Shown piece by piece: positions 7,211-16,375 of a stretch of DNA of 64,000 nt (position 1 is its first letter; each line of letters opens with the position of its first letter). The position numbers were made by a program, and so were the translations under genes. The DNA is taken from IMG/VR virus record IMGVR_UViG_3300030099_006646, positions 1 to 64,000 of that record; one strand, 5' to 3'. Origin of the DNA: a virus. A model generated the notes under the pieces. The model saw only the letters and a list, made by a program, of their open reading frames with translations, was not told where the DNA came from and did not search any database.

Positions 7211-8457
7211 TGAGAAAGAAGATTATTGTTACAGGTCCAGCTTTGTCTCAATCAGGCTACGGCGAACATACTAGATTTTTACTTAGAGCTTTAAAGAGCA
7301 GAGAGGATGTTTTTGATATCTACCTTCACAATGTAAATTGGGGTAAAACAAACTGGCTTTTTCATGACGATGACGAACGTCGATGGTTTGATTTTATTCT
7401 TCAAAAGACTGTTTTTCATACTCAAAAAGGTGGCAAATTTGATATTTCTGCTCAAGTAACAATTCCGAATGAATGGAAACCTCTAGCTCCAATCAATATC
7501 GGAGTTACTGCTGGTATTGAGACGACAAAGGTATCCCCTCAATGGATTGAAAAGTCATGGTTAGTAAATAAAATTATTACTATATCTGAACACTCAAAGC
7601 AGGTGTATGAAAGCACTTCATATCAAGCGTCGAACAATCAAACAGGAGAACAATTTATTGCTTCTTGCAAAGCACCTATCGACATTGTGCATTATCCCGT
7701 CAAGCAACCTGAATTACTTGATTTAGATATTGATTTTGAATATGATTTCAATTTTTTGACTGTAGCACAATGGGGTCCAAGAAAAAATCTTGACAATACT
7801 GTTAAATGGTTTTTGGATGAGTTTAAGAATAAAGAAGTTGGATTGATTATTAAGACAAGCGTCGCAAAGAATTGTCTTCTTGACAGAAGAATGACATTTA
7901 ATAATCTTAGGCGATTAATCGATAATGATGAAAATAGAAAATGCAAAGTCTATCTTTTACATGGATATATGTCAGATCAAGAAATCAACTCACTTTACAA
8001 TCATTCAAAAGTGAAGTGTCTTTTAAGTGCCACTCATGGCGAAGGCTTTGGTCTTCCTATCTTTGAAGCTGCTTATAATGGCTTGCCAATCATTGCGCCA
8101 TCTTGGTCTGGGCATGTGGATTTTCTTTATATGCCGAAGAAAGACAAGAACGGCAAGATTAAAAACAAGGCAATGTTCTCAAAAGTAGATTATAACTTGT
8201 CTCCTATTCCAGAACCAGTAGTTTGGGATGGGGTTCTTCAAGCAGACTCTATGTGGTGTGAACCTAAAGAAGCTTCCTTTAAACTTAAGATGAAAGACAT
8301 GGTTGATAACTGGAAGAGGCATAGCAAAAGAGCAAAAGATCTTCAAGCTTATGTTTTGGAAAACTTTAATGAAGAAAAACAGTACAAGGCGTTCACAGAT
8401 AGTATTCTATCTCTAATCGAATCACCCCAAGAAGATGAGCTTGTTGAGTTTGATTAA
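7210..8457 (+). CDS. Glycosyltransferase, GT4-like (GT-B fold)
   Basis: A 415-residue GT-B glycosyltransferase whose N-terminus (GPALSQSGYGEHTRFLLRAL) parallels the preceding enzyme. The EX7E motif is Glu278-Glu286 (GEGFGLPIFEAAYNGLPII), followed by APSWSGHVDFL. There is a strong GGAGG ribosome site, and TAATG coupling to the upstream gene. The region at about residues 310-350 (PKKDKNGKIKNKAMFSK) is an extra charged loop. It likely adds the next sugar in the same glycan. The sugar specificity cannot be read. Confidence 0.85.
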   Translation: MRKKIIVTGPALSQSGYGEHTRFLLRALKSREDVFDIYLHNVNWGKTNWLFHDDDERRWFDFILQKTVFHTQKGGKFDISAQVTIPNEWKPLAPINIGVTAGIETTKVSPQWIEKSWLVNKIITISEHSKQVYESTSYQASNNQTGEQFIASCKAPIDIVHYPVKQPELLDLDIDFEYDFNFLTVAQWGPRKNLDNTVKWFLDEFKNKEVGLIIKTSVAKNCLLDRRMTFNNLRRLIDNDENRKCKVYLLHGYMSDQEINSLYNHSKVKCLLSATHGEGFGLPIFEAAYNGLPIIAPSWSGHVDFLYMPKKDKNGKIKNKAMFSKVDYNLSPIPEPVVWDGVLQADSMWCEPKEASFKLKMKDMVDNWKRHSKRAKDLQAYVLENFNEEKQYKAFTDSILSLIESPQEDELVEFD

Positions 8458-8465
8458 GGAGACTT

Positions 8466-10076
8466 ATGAATATAGTTTACATCTCTGACTTTTTTGTGGA
8501 ACAAGTAGCCGGTGGAGGAGAACTCGTTGACGATTGTCTAATGAAGCATCTTTCTTCACGCGGCTTTTCCATTTTAAAGGTCAATTCACAAAATACAACA
8601 CAAGATTTTTTAGAAAAAAATAAAGATTCGTTCTTTATTGTCTCTAACTTCGTTGGATTAAGTCAACAAAGCAAAGATTTTCTTCAAAATTGCCGCTACA
8701 TTATCTACGAACACGATCACAAGTACATAATAGAGCGAAATCCTTCGCATTATCCAGACTTTGTTGTGCCTCCAAGCCGATTATGCAACCTTTCTTTCTA
8801 CAGAAATGCTCAAGCAGTGGTTTGTCAGTCAAAACTACACGCAGAAGTCTTACGAAAGAACATAAAATCTAACAATATTGTCTCTGCTGGTTGTACTTTA
8901 TGGTCAAAAGAGCATCTAGAGGTCTTAAGAAAGCATCTTAATACTCCAAAAACCGACAAAGCCGCTGTCTTAGACTCAACTAACCAAGTAAAAGGCACAT
9001 TCCAGGCTATTGAGCATTGCAAACGCAAGAATATTGACTATGAACTTATTAAATCACCTGATTATGACGAGTTTATTGGTCAACTTGCTTCAAAAAACTC
9101 ATTAGTTTTCTTTTCACAGGTATTAGAGAGTTTTTGTAGGCTCGTCGTAGAAGCCCGTATTCTCGATTGTAAGCTCATTACGAACAAAATGAATGGTTGT
9201 ACCTCGGAAGATTGGTTTAAAGCCTCTAAGGGGGCAAAACTCCTTGAATACGTGGAAAATAAACAAGAAGAAGTGGTTGATCTGTTCGTTTCACTTGTAA
9301 AAGGTGAGAAAAACACCGAAGTTATGCAAGAAACTGCTGATATTACAGTGATTTTGAACTCTTACAGGCGTCCATATAACCTAAAAATGCAAATAGAGGC
9401 TCTAAAAGCCCAAACAATCAAGCCAAAAGAGATTTGGTTGTGGGTAAATGCCCATGAAGACAATAAAGATTACGATTATTCCGACTTAGGGCTTGATAAA
9501 ATCTTTAATAACGACTTTAACTGGAAATTCTACGGTAGATTTGCCGGAGCACTGCTTTCAGACACCAAATACGTCGCTATTTTTGATGATGATACCATTC
9601 CAGGCACAAAATGGTTCGAAAACTGCTTAAATACGATGAAAACACACGAAGGTATCCTTGGTTCGGCTGGAATCTTGCTAAATGACAAAATTTATGTAAA
9701 ACACGACCGTTGTGGTTGGCCAACAAGGAATGAAGAGGCTATAGAGGTAGATTTAGTGGGTCATGCGTGGTTTTTTAAGCGAGATTGGCTACAATACCTC
9801 TGGAAAGAGAAGCCACCGACCTGGGATAACGCAGAAGACATACAATTTGCCTATTCTGCCCAAAAATACGGTAATATTAAGACATATTGCCCTCCACACC
9901 CTAAAAATGACATGGAAATGCACGGATCTATCATGGGAAATGAACTTGGCATCGATAATAAGGCAACTTCGACCAATTCTGCCGTTTCGCACCAACAATT
10001 CTTCTCTGAAAGGGACTTTTGTGTGCAATATGCCCTAAAAAATGGGTGGAAAACAGTACGAGGAGTCACGTTATGA
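8466..10076 (+). CDS. Two-domain glycosyltransferase: GT-B-like N-terminus plus GT2-like (GT-A) C-terminus
   Basis: A 536-residue fusion. Residues 1-290 resemble a shortened GT-B enzyme: YISDFFVEQVAGGGELVDD opening, and a late segment SQVLESFCRLVVEARILDCKL that recalls the GT4 donor site. From about residue 293 a GT-A domain begins (ITVILNSYRRPYNLKMQIEAL) with the metal-binding run Asp374-Asp375-Asp376 (IFDDDTIPG) and a later W..AEDIQF acceptor segment. The enzyme could add two sugars in series. A strong AAGGAG site precedes the ATG. The stop overlaps the epimerase start (ATGA). The N-terminal half lacks a clear EX7E motif and may be non-catalytic. Confidence 0.75.
   Translation: MNIVYISDFFVEQVAGGGELVDDCLMKHLSSRGFSILKVNSQNTTQDFLEKNKDSFFIVSNFVGLSQQSKDFLQNCRYIIYEHDHKYIIERNPSHYPDFVVPPSRLCNLSFYRNAQAVVCQSKLHAEVLRKNIKSNNIVSAGCTLWSKEHLEVLRKHLNTPKTDKAAVLDSTNQVKGTFQAIEHCKRKNIDYELIKSPDYDEFIGQLASKNSLVFFSQVLESFCRLVVEARILDCKLITNKMNGCTSEDWFKASKGAKLLEYVENKQEEVVDLFVSLVKGEKNTEVMQETADITVILNSYRRPYNLKMQIEALKAQTIKPKEIWLWVNAHEDNKDYDYSDLGLDKIFNNDFNWKFYGRFAGALLSDTKYVAIFDDDTIPGTKWFENCLNTMKTHEGILGSAGILLNDKIYVKHDRCGWPTRNEEAIEVDLVGHAWFFKRDWLQYLWKEKPPTWDNAEDIQFAYSAQKYGNIKTYCPPHPKNDMEMHGSIMGNELGIDNKATSTNSAVSHQQFFSERDFCVQYALKNGWKTVRGVTL
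10061..10065 (+). promoter_or_regulatory. Ribosome binding site fixing the epimerase start
   Basis: AGGAG lies 7 bases before ATG 10073 and rules against the longer start at 10019. Confidence 0.55.
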
Positions 10077-11080
10077 TGCTAATTTGCTTTGGAACACGCC
10101 CTGAATACATCAAAATTAAGCCTATTTTGGAGGTTTTTAAGGGTAAAATACCCCATAAAATCCTGTTTACAGGGCAACATACAGACCTTTTAGAGCATAT
10201 AAAAGACAATGTTCACCGCTTATATATTAAAGATGGACCTAATAGATTAGATTCTATTGTCACTTCTACCTTGAATAACGAGGATATTTTTAAAAATGTA
10301 ACGTCTGTTATGGTACAAGGAGACACTACATCGGCTTTTGCTATTGCTTTGGCTGCTTTTCATCGTAAAATACCCGTATTACACCTTGAGGCAGGGCTTA
10401 GAACGTATAATTTAGACCATCCTTACCCTGAAGAGTTCAATAGACAGGCAATTGGGCGCATAGCGACCTATAATCTATGTCCTACATCTAAATGTATGGC
10501 AAACTTAGAGAAAGAACACACTCCAGGTAAAAGATTTATTGTAGGCAACACAGTTTTAGATAATCTTGTTGATTTAGAGCCTTCTTTTAGTAATAACGTG
10601 ATTATAACGCTTCATAGGAGAGAAAATCATCACTGGATTGATGAATGGTTTAAAAAAATAGATAAATTGGCTGAGAAACACAAAGATTTAAACTTTATAT
10701 TACCAATTCATCCAAATCCAGCCGTTTTAAAGCACAAACACTTATTAGAACACGTAAAAGTCATTGATCCAGTGCCATACGATGAATTTATTAAGATGCT
10801 GGCGGGATGTAAGTTCGCTATAACAGATAGCGGAGGATTGCAAGAGGAACTTTCCTTTTTTGGCAAGCTTTGTATCGTATGTCGTAAGAAAACAGAGAGA
10901 ACAGAAGGTGTAGGAACCTTTGCCTACCTTTGCATGGAACCAAACAACTTAGAAGAGCTGTTTAATAGAATAAACAGCAACTATAACTCTGTTAAAGGCA
11001 TACCTTCTCCATATGGCAACGGAAAATCAGCCGAAAAGATACTAAAACTCATAAAGGATGGTTATGTCACAGGGATTTAA
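10073..11080 (+). CDS. wecB: UDP-N-acetylglucosamine 2-epimerase
   Basis: A 335-residue non-hydrolysing UDP-GlcNAc 2-epimerase that supplies UDP-ManNAc. Family blocks are all present: GTRPEYIKIKP, TGQHTDLL, QGDTTSAF, HLEAGLRT then HPYPEEFNRQAIG, GNTVLDNL, LHRRENH, IHPNP, DSGGLQEE and ERTEGVGT. It is about 30-40 residues shorter than the usual 370, with trimming spread between motifs rather than a broken end. The ATG at 10073 is supported by AGGAG at 10061-10065; a longer frame from 10019 would overlap the previous gene by 58 bases. No ManNAc dehydrogenase is visible here, so UDP-ManNAc is either used directly or oxidised by the host. Confidence 0.9.
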   Translation: MMLICFGTRPEYIKIKPILEVFKGKIPHKILFTGQHTDLLEHIKDNVHRLYIKDGPNRLDSIVTSTLNNEDIFKNVTSVMVQGDTTSAFAIALAAFHRKIPVLHLEAGLRTYNLDHPYPEEFNRQAIGRIATYNLCPTSKCMANLEKEHTPGKRFIVGNTVLDNLVDLEPSFSNNVIITLHRRENHHWIDEWFKKIDKLAEKHKDLNFILPIHPNPAVLKHKHLLEHVKVIDPVPYDEFIKMLAGCKFAITDSGGLQEELSFFGKLCIVCRKKTERTEGVGTFAYLCMEPNNLEELFNRINSNYNSVKGIPSPYGNGKSAEKILKLIKDGYVTGI

Positions 11081-11846
11081 AGAAGATTTCTTCAATCTTC
11101 TCAATAAGTTAAAGAATAATGAGCATTTTGCCTTTACTCGTTTTTCAGACGGTGAAGTATTCGTCATGGAGAACAAACATTTGATTTTACAGGAGAAATT
11201 CTGTAAAGTAGGCGATTTAATCCATAACTTTGGTTATTCAGAGGATGATCACAAAGAATTTGACCCTGAAAAGCATCAGTTCGTCCGTGAAAAGCTTATG
11301 GACGCCTTTAACTTTAAGAAAGAGAACTATTTCGTTGGAGCAGGGTGTAATAACTGCACTTGCGAGATTAGAAACCAAATTCCTTGGCTAAAAGAGATGC
11401 GACCAGGCGATGAAGAACACTGGACTTCTCCAAACCTGCTCGTTAACTCAAACTATCCTCTTTTTATCACACAGTTTGTCCCAGAGTTTAAAAATCACAA
11501 GATTGTTATGATCTGTAGCGAGAAAGCCAAGTTTGATAAAGCTCCTTTTGATGTTGTAAAAGACTTTAGGGTTGGAAAGAACTGTATTGTCAACGATCAT
11601 CATCTTGAAGAAGAAATCAAGACCTGGATGAACGAGAACAATGTTGAGAACCATTTATTTTTATTCTCTGCGTCAAGTTTAAGTGAAATACTCATTCATA
11701 AATTATTCGAACACAATGATAAGAATACCTACATGGATATTGGGACTTGTCTGCATCCATATCTTGGATTAACAGTGGAAAGAGATTATCTTAGAGCATA
11801 TTGGAACAACAAGTTTCACCCTGACCTTTTTAAGGAATGCGGTTGA
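11064..11846 (+). CDS. Putative GT-D-type glycosyltransferase (DUF1792-like)
   Basis: A 260-residue protein carrying FTRFSDGE near residues 25-31, close to the F-x-R-[FW]-G-D-G-E block of DUF1792/GT-D glycosyltransferases, where the Asp-x-Glu pair binds metal. A later segment TYMDIGTCLHPYLG fits the second conserved block with its Asp. A cysteine cluster (GAGCNNCTCE, around residue 96) is unusual. ATG 11064 was chosen because AAAGG ends 6 bases before it; an earlier ATG at 11058 touches that site. It overlaps the epimerase by 17 bases. The fold family is moderately supported; the sugar is unknown. Confidence 0.55.
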   Translation: MSQGFKEDFFNLLNKLKNNEHFAFTRFSDGEVFVMENKHLILQEKFCKVGDLIHNFGYSEDDHKEFDPEKHQFVREKLMDAFNFKKENYFVGAGCNNCTCEIRNQIPWLKEMRPGDEEHWTSPNLLVNSNYPLFITQFVPEFKNHKIVMICSEKAKFDKAPFDVVKDFRVGKNCIVNDHHLEEEIKTWMNENNVENHLFLFSASSLSEILIHKLFEHNDKNTYMDIGTCLHPYLGLTVERDYLRAYWNNKFHPDLFKECG

Positions 11847-12229
11847 TGGATTTTGTAAGCAATAAAAAAGAATATTGGAAGTTTATCTTAGATTTAAGAA
11901 ATCATCCGAGTGTTAAAGTTGGCTTTATTCAACAAGAACATATTTCAGAGGAAAGTCATATAGAATACATGAAAGAACACAGTGATAAATATTTTGTATG
12001 CTTGATTGACGGTGAACCCGCTGGGTATGTAGGAGTTATTAACAAAGATATTCGTGTAGCAACTCATCCAAAATATCAAGGACGCGGAGTAGGTAAATTT
12101 ATGATTGACGAGATAATGAAAATATATCCTAGCTCTTGTGCAAAAATAAAGATGGAAAACGAAGCAAGCATAAAACTTTTTGAAAAATGTGGCTTTAAAA
12201 AGAAATATTACATCCTGGAGAAGCAATGA
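11846..12229 (+). CDS. GNAT-family N-acetyltransferase
   Basis: A 127-residue GNAT acetyltransferase. The acetyl-CoA loop is seen in HPKYQGRGVGKFMIDEI (Q-x-x-G-x-G), preceded by a beta strand VATHP. The ending ENEASIKLFEKCGFKKK is the usual motif B. The small size and the context suggest N-acetylation of an amino sugar, as PseH and similar enzymes do in glycan loci. The ATG shares its A with the previous stop, and AAGGA lies 9 bases before it; an ATG at 11837 touches that site. It is followed by an ATGA overlap with the next glycosyltransferase. Confidence 0.8.
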   Translation: MDFVSNKKEYWKFILDLRNHPSVKVGFIQQEHISEESHIEYMKEHSDKYFVCLIDGEPAGYVGVINKDIRVATHPKYQGRGVGKFMIDEIMKIYPSSCAKIKMENEASIKLFEKCGFKKKYYILEKQ

Positions 12230-13635
12230 TTTCAAACAATAAAAAACTTAAAGACTTAGAAAATATTGATGTAATATTCTTTAGCGCTTTTGACCACAAT
12301 GAGGGAAAAAATAATCATGGATTATTTCAAATGTTCGACTTCTTTAGAAGCAACTTGAAGATAAAGTCTGTGTTTGTCAACACGCTAGAAAGTCTATACA
12401 GGAATGATATCGATATTTTTAATATTAGCCATTTAGGAGAAAATTTACCATTAGCTCAACAGATAAACTACGATTTTATGGATTCAAGCTCAAGTAATCC
12501 GTACCTTTGGCTAAACCAGTGTGATAAAACAGAAGAAGGAAGAAAAGAATATACAGAACACGCAGCCCGTATTTTAATAAAAAACTTGCCGAATCACAAA
12601 TTTATAGCCATCGCTGATAAAGCAGATATTGACTTGCCAGTACTAGAACTGATCTTAAGACACTTTAAATCAAAGGTCATTATTTTATCTGCTGTTAATA
12701 ATACATGGACCGGATATTGTGCATACCCGGATGAATACAATTGTGACAAGTTTAAAACTAAAGAGGGTTGCCGATTACCATGCCCTGCAATTTCTAGAAG
12801 AAAAGGTGGCGATGCAAGTTTTTTGTCTTCGAACTATAATGCCACAAAGGATTTTGTAGAAAGAAACAAGGAATCAGTTGTTTTGAATGTTGGTAACAAG
12901 TTTTCTTTCCAAGAAGCAAGTGAGAGTTTTATATTCAAGGATATCGAAAAAGTTTTAATACCATTAAAAAATGTTTTTTCTCACGATGATTTTGAAAAAT
13001 TATGGCTTGCTAAGAAAGATCAAAGGGAGAACTTACTTAATAATCTTAAGCAACAATCTTCTTTTAACGTGCAAAAAACAAAGTTTATTATCATGTGGTC
13101 AGCGCATGACATAGCTATAAAAAGAAAAGGTATGGATTATTTTATAACTTCTTTAAGAATACTGAAATATCTGATGAAGGTGGATAGGTTTGATGAGATG
13201 TTAGTCGTTATATCTGCACAAATTGGTGATCACGTCCTTGCTAATGAATTAAAAAAACTTAACATACCAGTAGTTTTTACTGGACATATAGATAAAAATA
13301 CTTATAATTCTATCTTAGCTGCAAGTGATGTGTATTGTTCGACTACTCTTAGCGATGCAGGACCTAGAACAACATACGAAGCTGCCGCCCTGGCTACTCC
13401 TGTAATTTCTTTTGATAAATGCAATGCTGCTGATTTTGTAAGTAATGAAAACGGAGCTTTAGTTGAAACTTATGACGTGAAAAGCTTTGCAGAGCAAATG
13501 TACAGATTCGCTAACCACAACAAAGAAGAAAAAAAGTTAACTTCACTCAATATGTATAAGACTTACGAGAACCTGATGGATACTAATAAACTTGTAGAAA
13601 AGTGGGAGGATTTCTTTAAAAAACATGGAGTATGA
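12226..13635 (+). CDS. Glycosyltransferase, GT4-like, with cysteine cluster
   Basis: A 469-residue GT-B enzyme. The C-terminal domain has DAGPRTTYEAAALATPVISF, in which Glu385 is the second Glu of EX7E and Asp377 takes the first position. The middle (about residues 163-186) holds a cysteine-rich stretch (YCAYPDEYNC ... GCRLPCP) like that of WcaC-type colanic-acid transferases, where HPxxxxGxC...C...CP motifs occur. MWSAHDIAIKRKGMDYF opens the donor domain. It likely extends the island's glycan. It overlaps the dioxygenase start by 11 bases. The AT-rich codon use is similar to the next several genes. Confidence 0.78.
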   Translation: MISNNKKLKDLENIDVIFFSAFDHNEGKNNHGLFQMFDFFRSNLKIKSVFVNTLESLYRNDIDIFNISHLGENLPLAQQINYDFMDSSSSNPYLWLNQCDKTEEGRKEYTEHAARILIKNLPNHKFIAIADKADIDLPVLELILRHFKSKVIILSAVNNTWTGYCAYPDEYNCDKFKTKEGCRLPCPAISRRKGGDASFLSSNYNATKDFVERNKESVVLNVGNKFSFQEASESFIFKDIEKVLIPLKNVFSHDDFEKLWLAKKDQRENLLNNLKQQSSFNVQKTKFIIMWSAHDIAIKRKGMDYFITSLRILKYLMKVDRFDEMLVVISAQIGDHVLANELKKLNIPVVFTGHIDKNTYNSILAASDVYCSTTLSDAGPRTTYEAAALATPVISFDKCNAADFVSNENGALVETYDVKSFAEQMYRFANHNKEEKKLTSLNMYKTYENLMDTNKLVEKWEDFFKKHGV

Positions 13636-14368
13636 AGCTTTTAAAGAAAAGGGATACCAAGTATTTCCCAATGTATTAAGTGTCAAGCAAATAGAGTTTT
13701 ATAAAAATGCAATGCTTGAAGTTTATAGCGAACAAGTAAAAGATTTTGGAGAAATCAATCTTAAGAGTATTGGTGAAGAGAATGTTGTACGCTCTCCGTT
13801 TCTACAAGATAAATCTTTTCAGTTTCTATTTTACAATGATTTTACAAAAAAAATCATTAAAGATATCTTAGGAGATCACGCAATACTAAGCTTGCAAAAT
13901 GGAATATTTATACCTCCAAAGCAAAACCATCATCAAAGTTTTTTTCATAGAGATATAATATATCAAGAGTTTACATCTTCTCGACCTTTATCAATAAACC
14001 TATACTACTGTCTAGATGACTACAACGAAGAAAACGGAGGAACTTGTTTTGTTCCACAAAGTCACAAGGTAGAGAAATTAGAATCTTTCCACAATCACGA
14101 AACCCCTGGTGTTGAAGCTGGATCTGTTATATTATTTGACTCTATGGTTTATCACAAAGCTGGAAATAACAAAACAAATCAAACAAGATGTGGTATAAAT
14201 AATATGTTCACATTGCCATTTATAAAACAACAAATAAAATATCCTTTTTGTTTAAAAGACAAGACACAAGACAAAGATTTAAATAGACTTCTTGGCTTTG
14301 AAAGCAACGAGTTTCTAAGTGTAACAAACTTTAGAGAATACCGTCTCAAAAGAAACAATAATGTCTAA
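13625..14368 (+). CDS. Phytanoyl-CoA dioxygenase-like Fe(II)/2-oxoglutarate oxygenase
   Basis: A 247-residue PhyH-family oxygenase. The iron facial triad reads His108-x-Asp110 (FFHRD) and His177 (MVYHKAG), with Arg188 (TRCGI) placed to bind 2-oxoglutarate. Between them lies the typical LDDYNEENGGTCFVPQSHK. Enzymes of this family hydroxylate small molecules, and in glycan clusters they probably hydroxylate a sugar or acyl group. It overlaps the preceding glycosyltransferase by 11 bases and the WbqC-like gene by 8, so it belongs to the operon. The substrate is inferred from context only. Confidence 0.82.
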   Translation: MEYEAFKEKGYQVFPNVLSVKQIEFYKNAMLEVYSEQVKDFGEINLKSIGEENVVRSPFLQDKSFQFLFYNDFTKKIIKDILGDHAILSLQNGIFIPPKQNHHQSFFHRDIIYQEFTSSRPLSINLYYCLDDYNEENGGTCFVPQSHKVEKLESFHNHETPGVEAGSVILFDSMVYHKAGNNKTNQTRCGINNMFTLPFIKQQIKYPFCLKDKTQDKDLNRLLGFESNEFLSVTNFREYRLKRNNNV

Positions 14369-15056
14369 TAAAATAATCATAACTCAGTCAAACTATATTC
14401 CTTGGAAGGGCTACTTTACTTCTATGAAAAAAGCCACTCATGTTATCTTGTATGATAATGCTCAATATACTAGGAGAGATTGGAGAAACAGAAATAAAAT
14501 CATAACCCCTAATGGACCTTCGTGGCTATCTATACCTATCGATGTTAAAGGCAAGTTTCATCAAAAAATAAATGAAGCAAGAGTAAAAGATAACAAATGG
14601 TCTTTGGACCATTGGAACAAGATTGTTCAAAATTACAAAAAAGCTCCTTGTTTTGATGAGTATAGTATTCACTTTAAAGACTTGTATACAAAGCAGTTGT
14701 GTGAATATGAATATTTGTCAGATATTAATAGAGTAATGCTTCAAAAGTGTATTGATTTGTTAGATATAGAGATCAAAGTCTTAGACTCAAGAGAGTTCGA
14801 CATTAGAGGCGGAAAAACTGAAAAACTTATTAATCTTTGTAATGATTTAGAGGCAAATGAGTATTTTACTGGACCTGCTGCAAAAGGTTATATGGAAGAG
14901 GACTTGTTCGAAAAGAATAATATAAAGCTAACTTATTATGATCTAGATGGTTTCCCAACATACAAACAACTATGGGATGGTTTTGATCATTATGTTAGCG
15001 TTCTTGATATGTTTTTTATTTTAGGCTCAGAAACTAAAGAACATTTTAATTGGTAG
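14361..15056 (+). CDS. WbqC-like family protein
   Basis: A 231-residue member of the WbqC family, recognisable from TQSNYIPWKGYFTSMKKA near the N-terminus, LYDNAQYTRRDWRNRNKI, and NEYFTGPAAKGYMEE in the second half. WbqC-like proteins sit in O-antigen and flagellin-glycan loci, often beside DegT aminotransferases and acyltransferases, and are thought to modify amino sugars. The exact reaction is not established. Length and blocks are complete. It overlaps the genes on both sides. It supports reading this region as synthesis of an amino-sugar-containing glycan. Confidence 0.8.
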   Translation: MSNKIIITQSNYIPWKGYFTSMKKATHVILYDNAQYTRRDWRNRNKIITPNGPSWLSIPIDVKGKFHQKINEARVKDNKWSLDHWNKIVQNYKKAPCFDEYSIHFKDLYTKQLCEYEYLSDINRVMLQKCIDLLDIEIKVLDSREFDIRGGKTEKLINLCNDLEANEYFTGPAAKGYMEEDLFEKNNIKLTYYDLDGFPTYKQLWDGFDHYVSVLDMFFILGSETKEHFNW

Positions 15057-15064
15057 AAGACGTT

Positions 15065-15706
15065 ATGAGTGATGAATTTATAAATTTTATAAGTAGAAAA
15101 AACTTTTGCGGTACAAAAGAATGGGCGCATAAGTATATTTCCAATTACTATGCAAAAGAGTTTGGAGACAAAAGAGAACAAAATTTAGTATTTGTAGAAC
15201 TTGGAGTGCGAGACGGTATTGATTTAACCATGTTTGCTGATTGGCTTTATAAATCGAAAGTTATTGGCGTGGATATAGATCCAATCACTGAGTATTCTTA
15301 CAGAGGTTACGGAAAGTGGGACAGGAGAGAAAGTGGATATGGGAAATATGATGTAAAATTTAACGAATTAAACAATATTGATTTTATACAAGCAGATGCT
15401 TATAATATAGATACTGTAAATAAATTTGATGATTTGTCGATAGATTATTTAATAGATGATGCATCCCATATACTTAAAGATCAGATAAAATGTCTAAAAT
15501 TGTATTATCCTAAAATGAAAAAAGGCGGTAAAGTTATCATAGAAGATGTAGGTTACAAATACCATCGCACTGAGCCAGGTACACCTGACGAAGCTATCTC
15601 CGCCCTCCGCAACCAATCTAAAGATTTATATGATTTTAAGTTGTTTGATTTAAGAAATCAAACAAACTATAGCTATTCTATTTTAATAGAATTGCAAAAG
15701 AGGTAA
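15065..15706 (+). CDS. Class I SAM-dependent methyltransferase
   Basis: A 213-residue Rossmann methyltransferase. Motif I is VFVELGVRDGIDLTMF, motif II ends in VIGVDIDP, then DFIQADAYN, LIDDASH and KKGGKVIIEDVG, an order common to cephalosporin-hydroxylase-like and Methyltransf_24 proteins in polysaccharide loci. It is likely an O-methyltransferase acting on a sugar. I used the ATG at 15065; a TTG at 15050 adds five residues and overlaps the WbqC stop. It is followed after 2 bases by an acyltransferase gene. The acceptor is unknown. Confidence 0.75.
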   Translation: MSDEFINFISRKNFCGTKEWAHKYISNYYAKEFGDKREQNLVFVELGVRDGIDLTMFADWLYKSKVIGVDIDPITEYSYRGYGKWDRRESGYGKYDVKFNELNNIDFIQADAYNIDTVNKFDDLSIDYLIDDASHILKDQIKCLKLYYPKMKKGGKVIIEDVGYKYHRTEPGTPDEAISALRNQSKDLYDFKLFDLRNQTNYSYSILIELQKR

Positions 15707-15708
15707 AA

Positions 15709-16374
15709 ATGAAAAATAAAAAACTAGTTCTTTTTGGCGAAGGGTTATATACAGAAATAGCTCATCAATATTTCAATGATGATACCGATTATGAGGTTGT
15801 TTGCTTCACAAAAGATGATGACCACATAAAATCTAATGAATATTTGGGGCTCCCTATGATTCCATTTTCAAAGATACAAGATCTATATCCACCAGACGAA
15901 TTTGACATGCACATTGCCCTGAGTTATACGGAGCTAAATCACTTAAGAAAAAGAAAGTTTTATGAAGCAAAAGAGAAAGGTTATAAACTTCCATCTTATA
16001 TCAGCTCTAAAAGCAGTGTCATGACCAAATATCCTATTGGAGAAAACTGTTTTATTTTTGAAGACAATACGGTACAACCATTTGTCAAGATAGAAGATAA
16101 TATTATCCTTTGGAGCGGCAATCACATTGGACATCACAGCATTATAAAGAGCCATAACTTTATAAGTTCTCATGTTGTTGTCTCTGGACAATGTACTGTC
16201 AATTCTCATTGTTTTGTTGGAGTTAATAGCACTATTGGACACATGGTTGAGATTGGCGAAGAAACGCTAGTTGGTGCTGGCTCTGTAATAACAAAGAACA
16301 CTGAAAAAGGTTCAGTGTATGTTCCAGCTAGAAGTGTCAAATTAGATAAACCAAGTAGCAGTTTTAAGCTTTAG
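15709..16374 (+). CDS. PglD/NeuD-like sugar O- or N-acyltransferase
   Basis: A 221-residue left-handed beta-helix acyltransferase. Residues 1-100 form the Rossmann-like sugar-nucleotide domain (KLVLFGEGLYTEIAHQYF). Residues about 110-205 are imperfect hexapeptide repeats (IGENCFI, IIKSHNFI, VNSHCFVGVN, IGEETLVGAGSVI), with the candidate catalytic His in GNHIGHHSII. PglD and NeuD acetylate amino sugars or sialic acids using acetyl-CoA. A good GAGG site precedes the ATG. With the GNAT and DegT-like enzymes it points to an N-acylated amino sugar. Acyl donor and acceptor are inferred. Confidence 0.82.
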   Translation: MKNKKLVLFGEGLYTEIAHQYFNDDTDYEVVCFTKDDDHIKSNEYLGLPMIPFSKIQDLYPPDEFDMHIALSYTELNHLRKRKFYEAKEKGYKLPSYISSKSSVMTKYPIGENCFIFEDNTVQPFVKIEDNIILWSGNHIGHHSIIKSHNFISSHVVVSGQCTVNSHCFVGVNSTIGHMVEIGEETLVGAGSVITKNTEKGSVYVPARSVKLDKPSSSFKL

Positions 16375-16375
16375 T

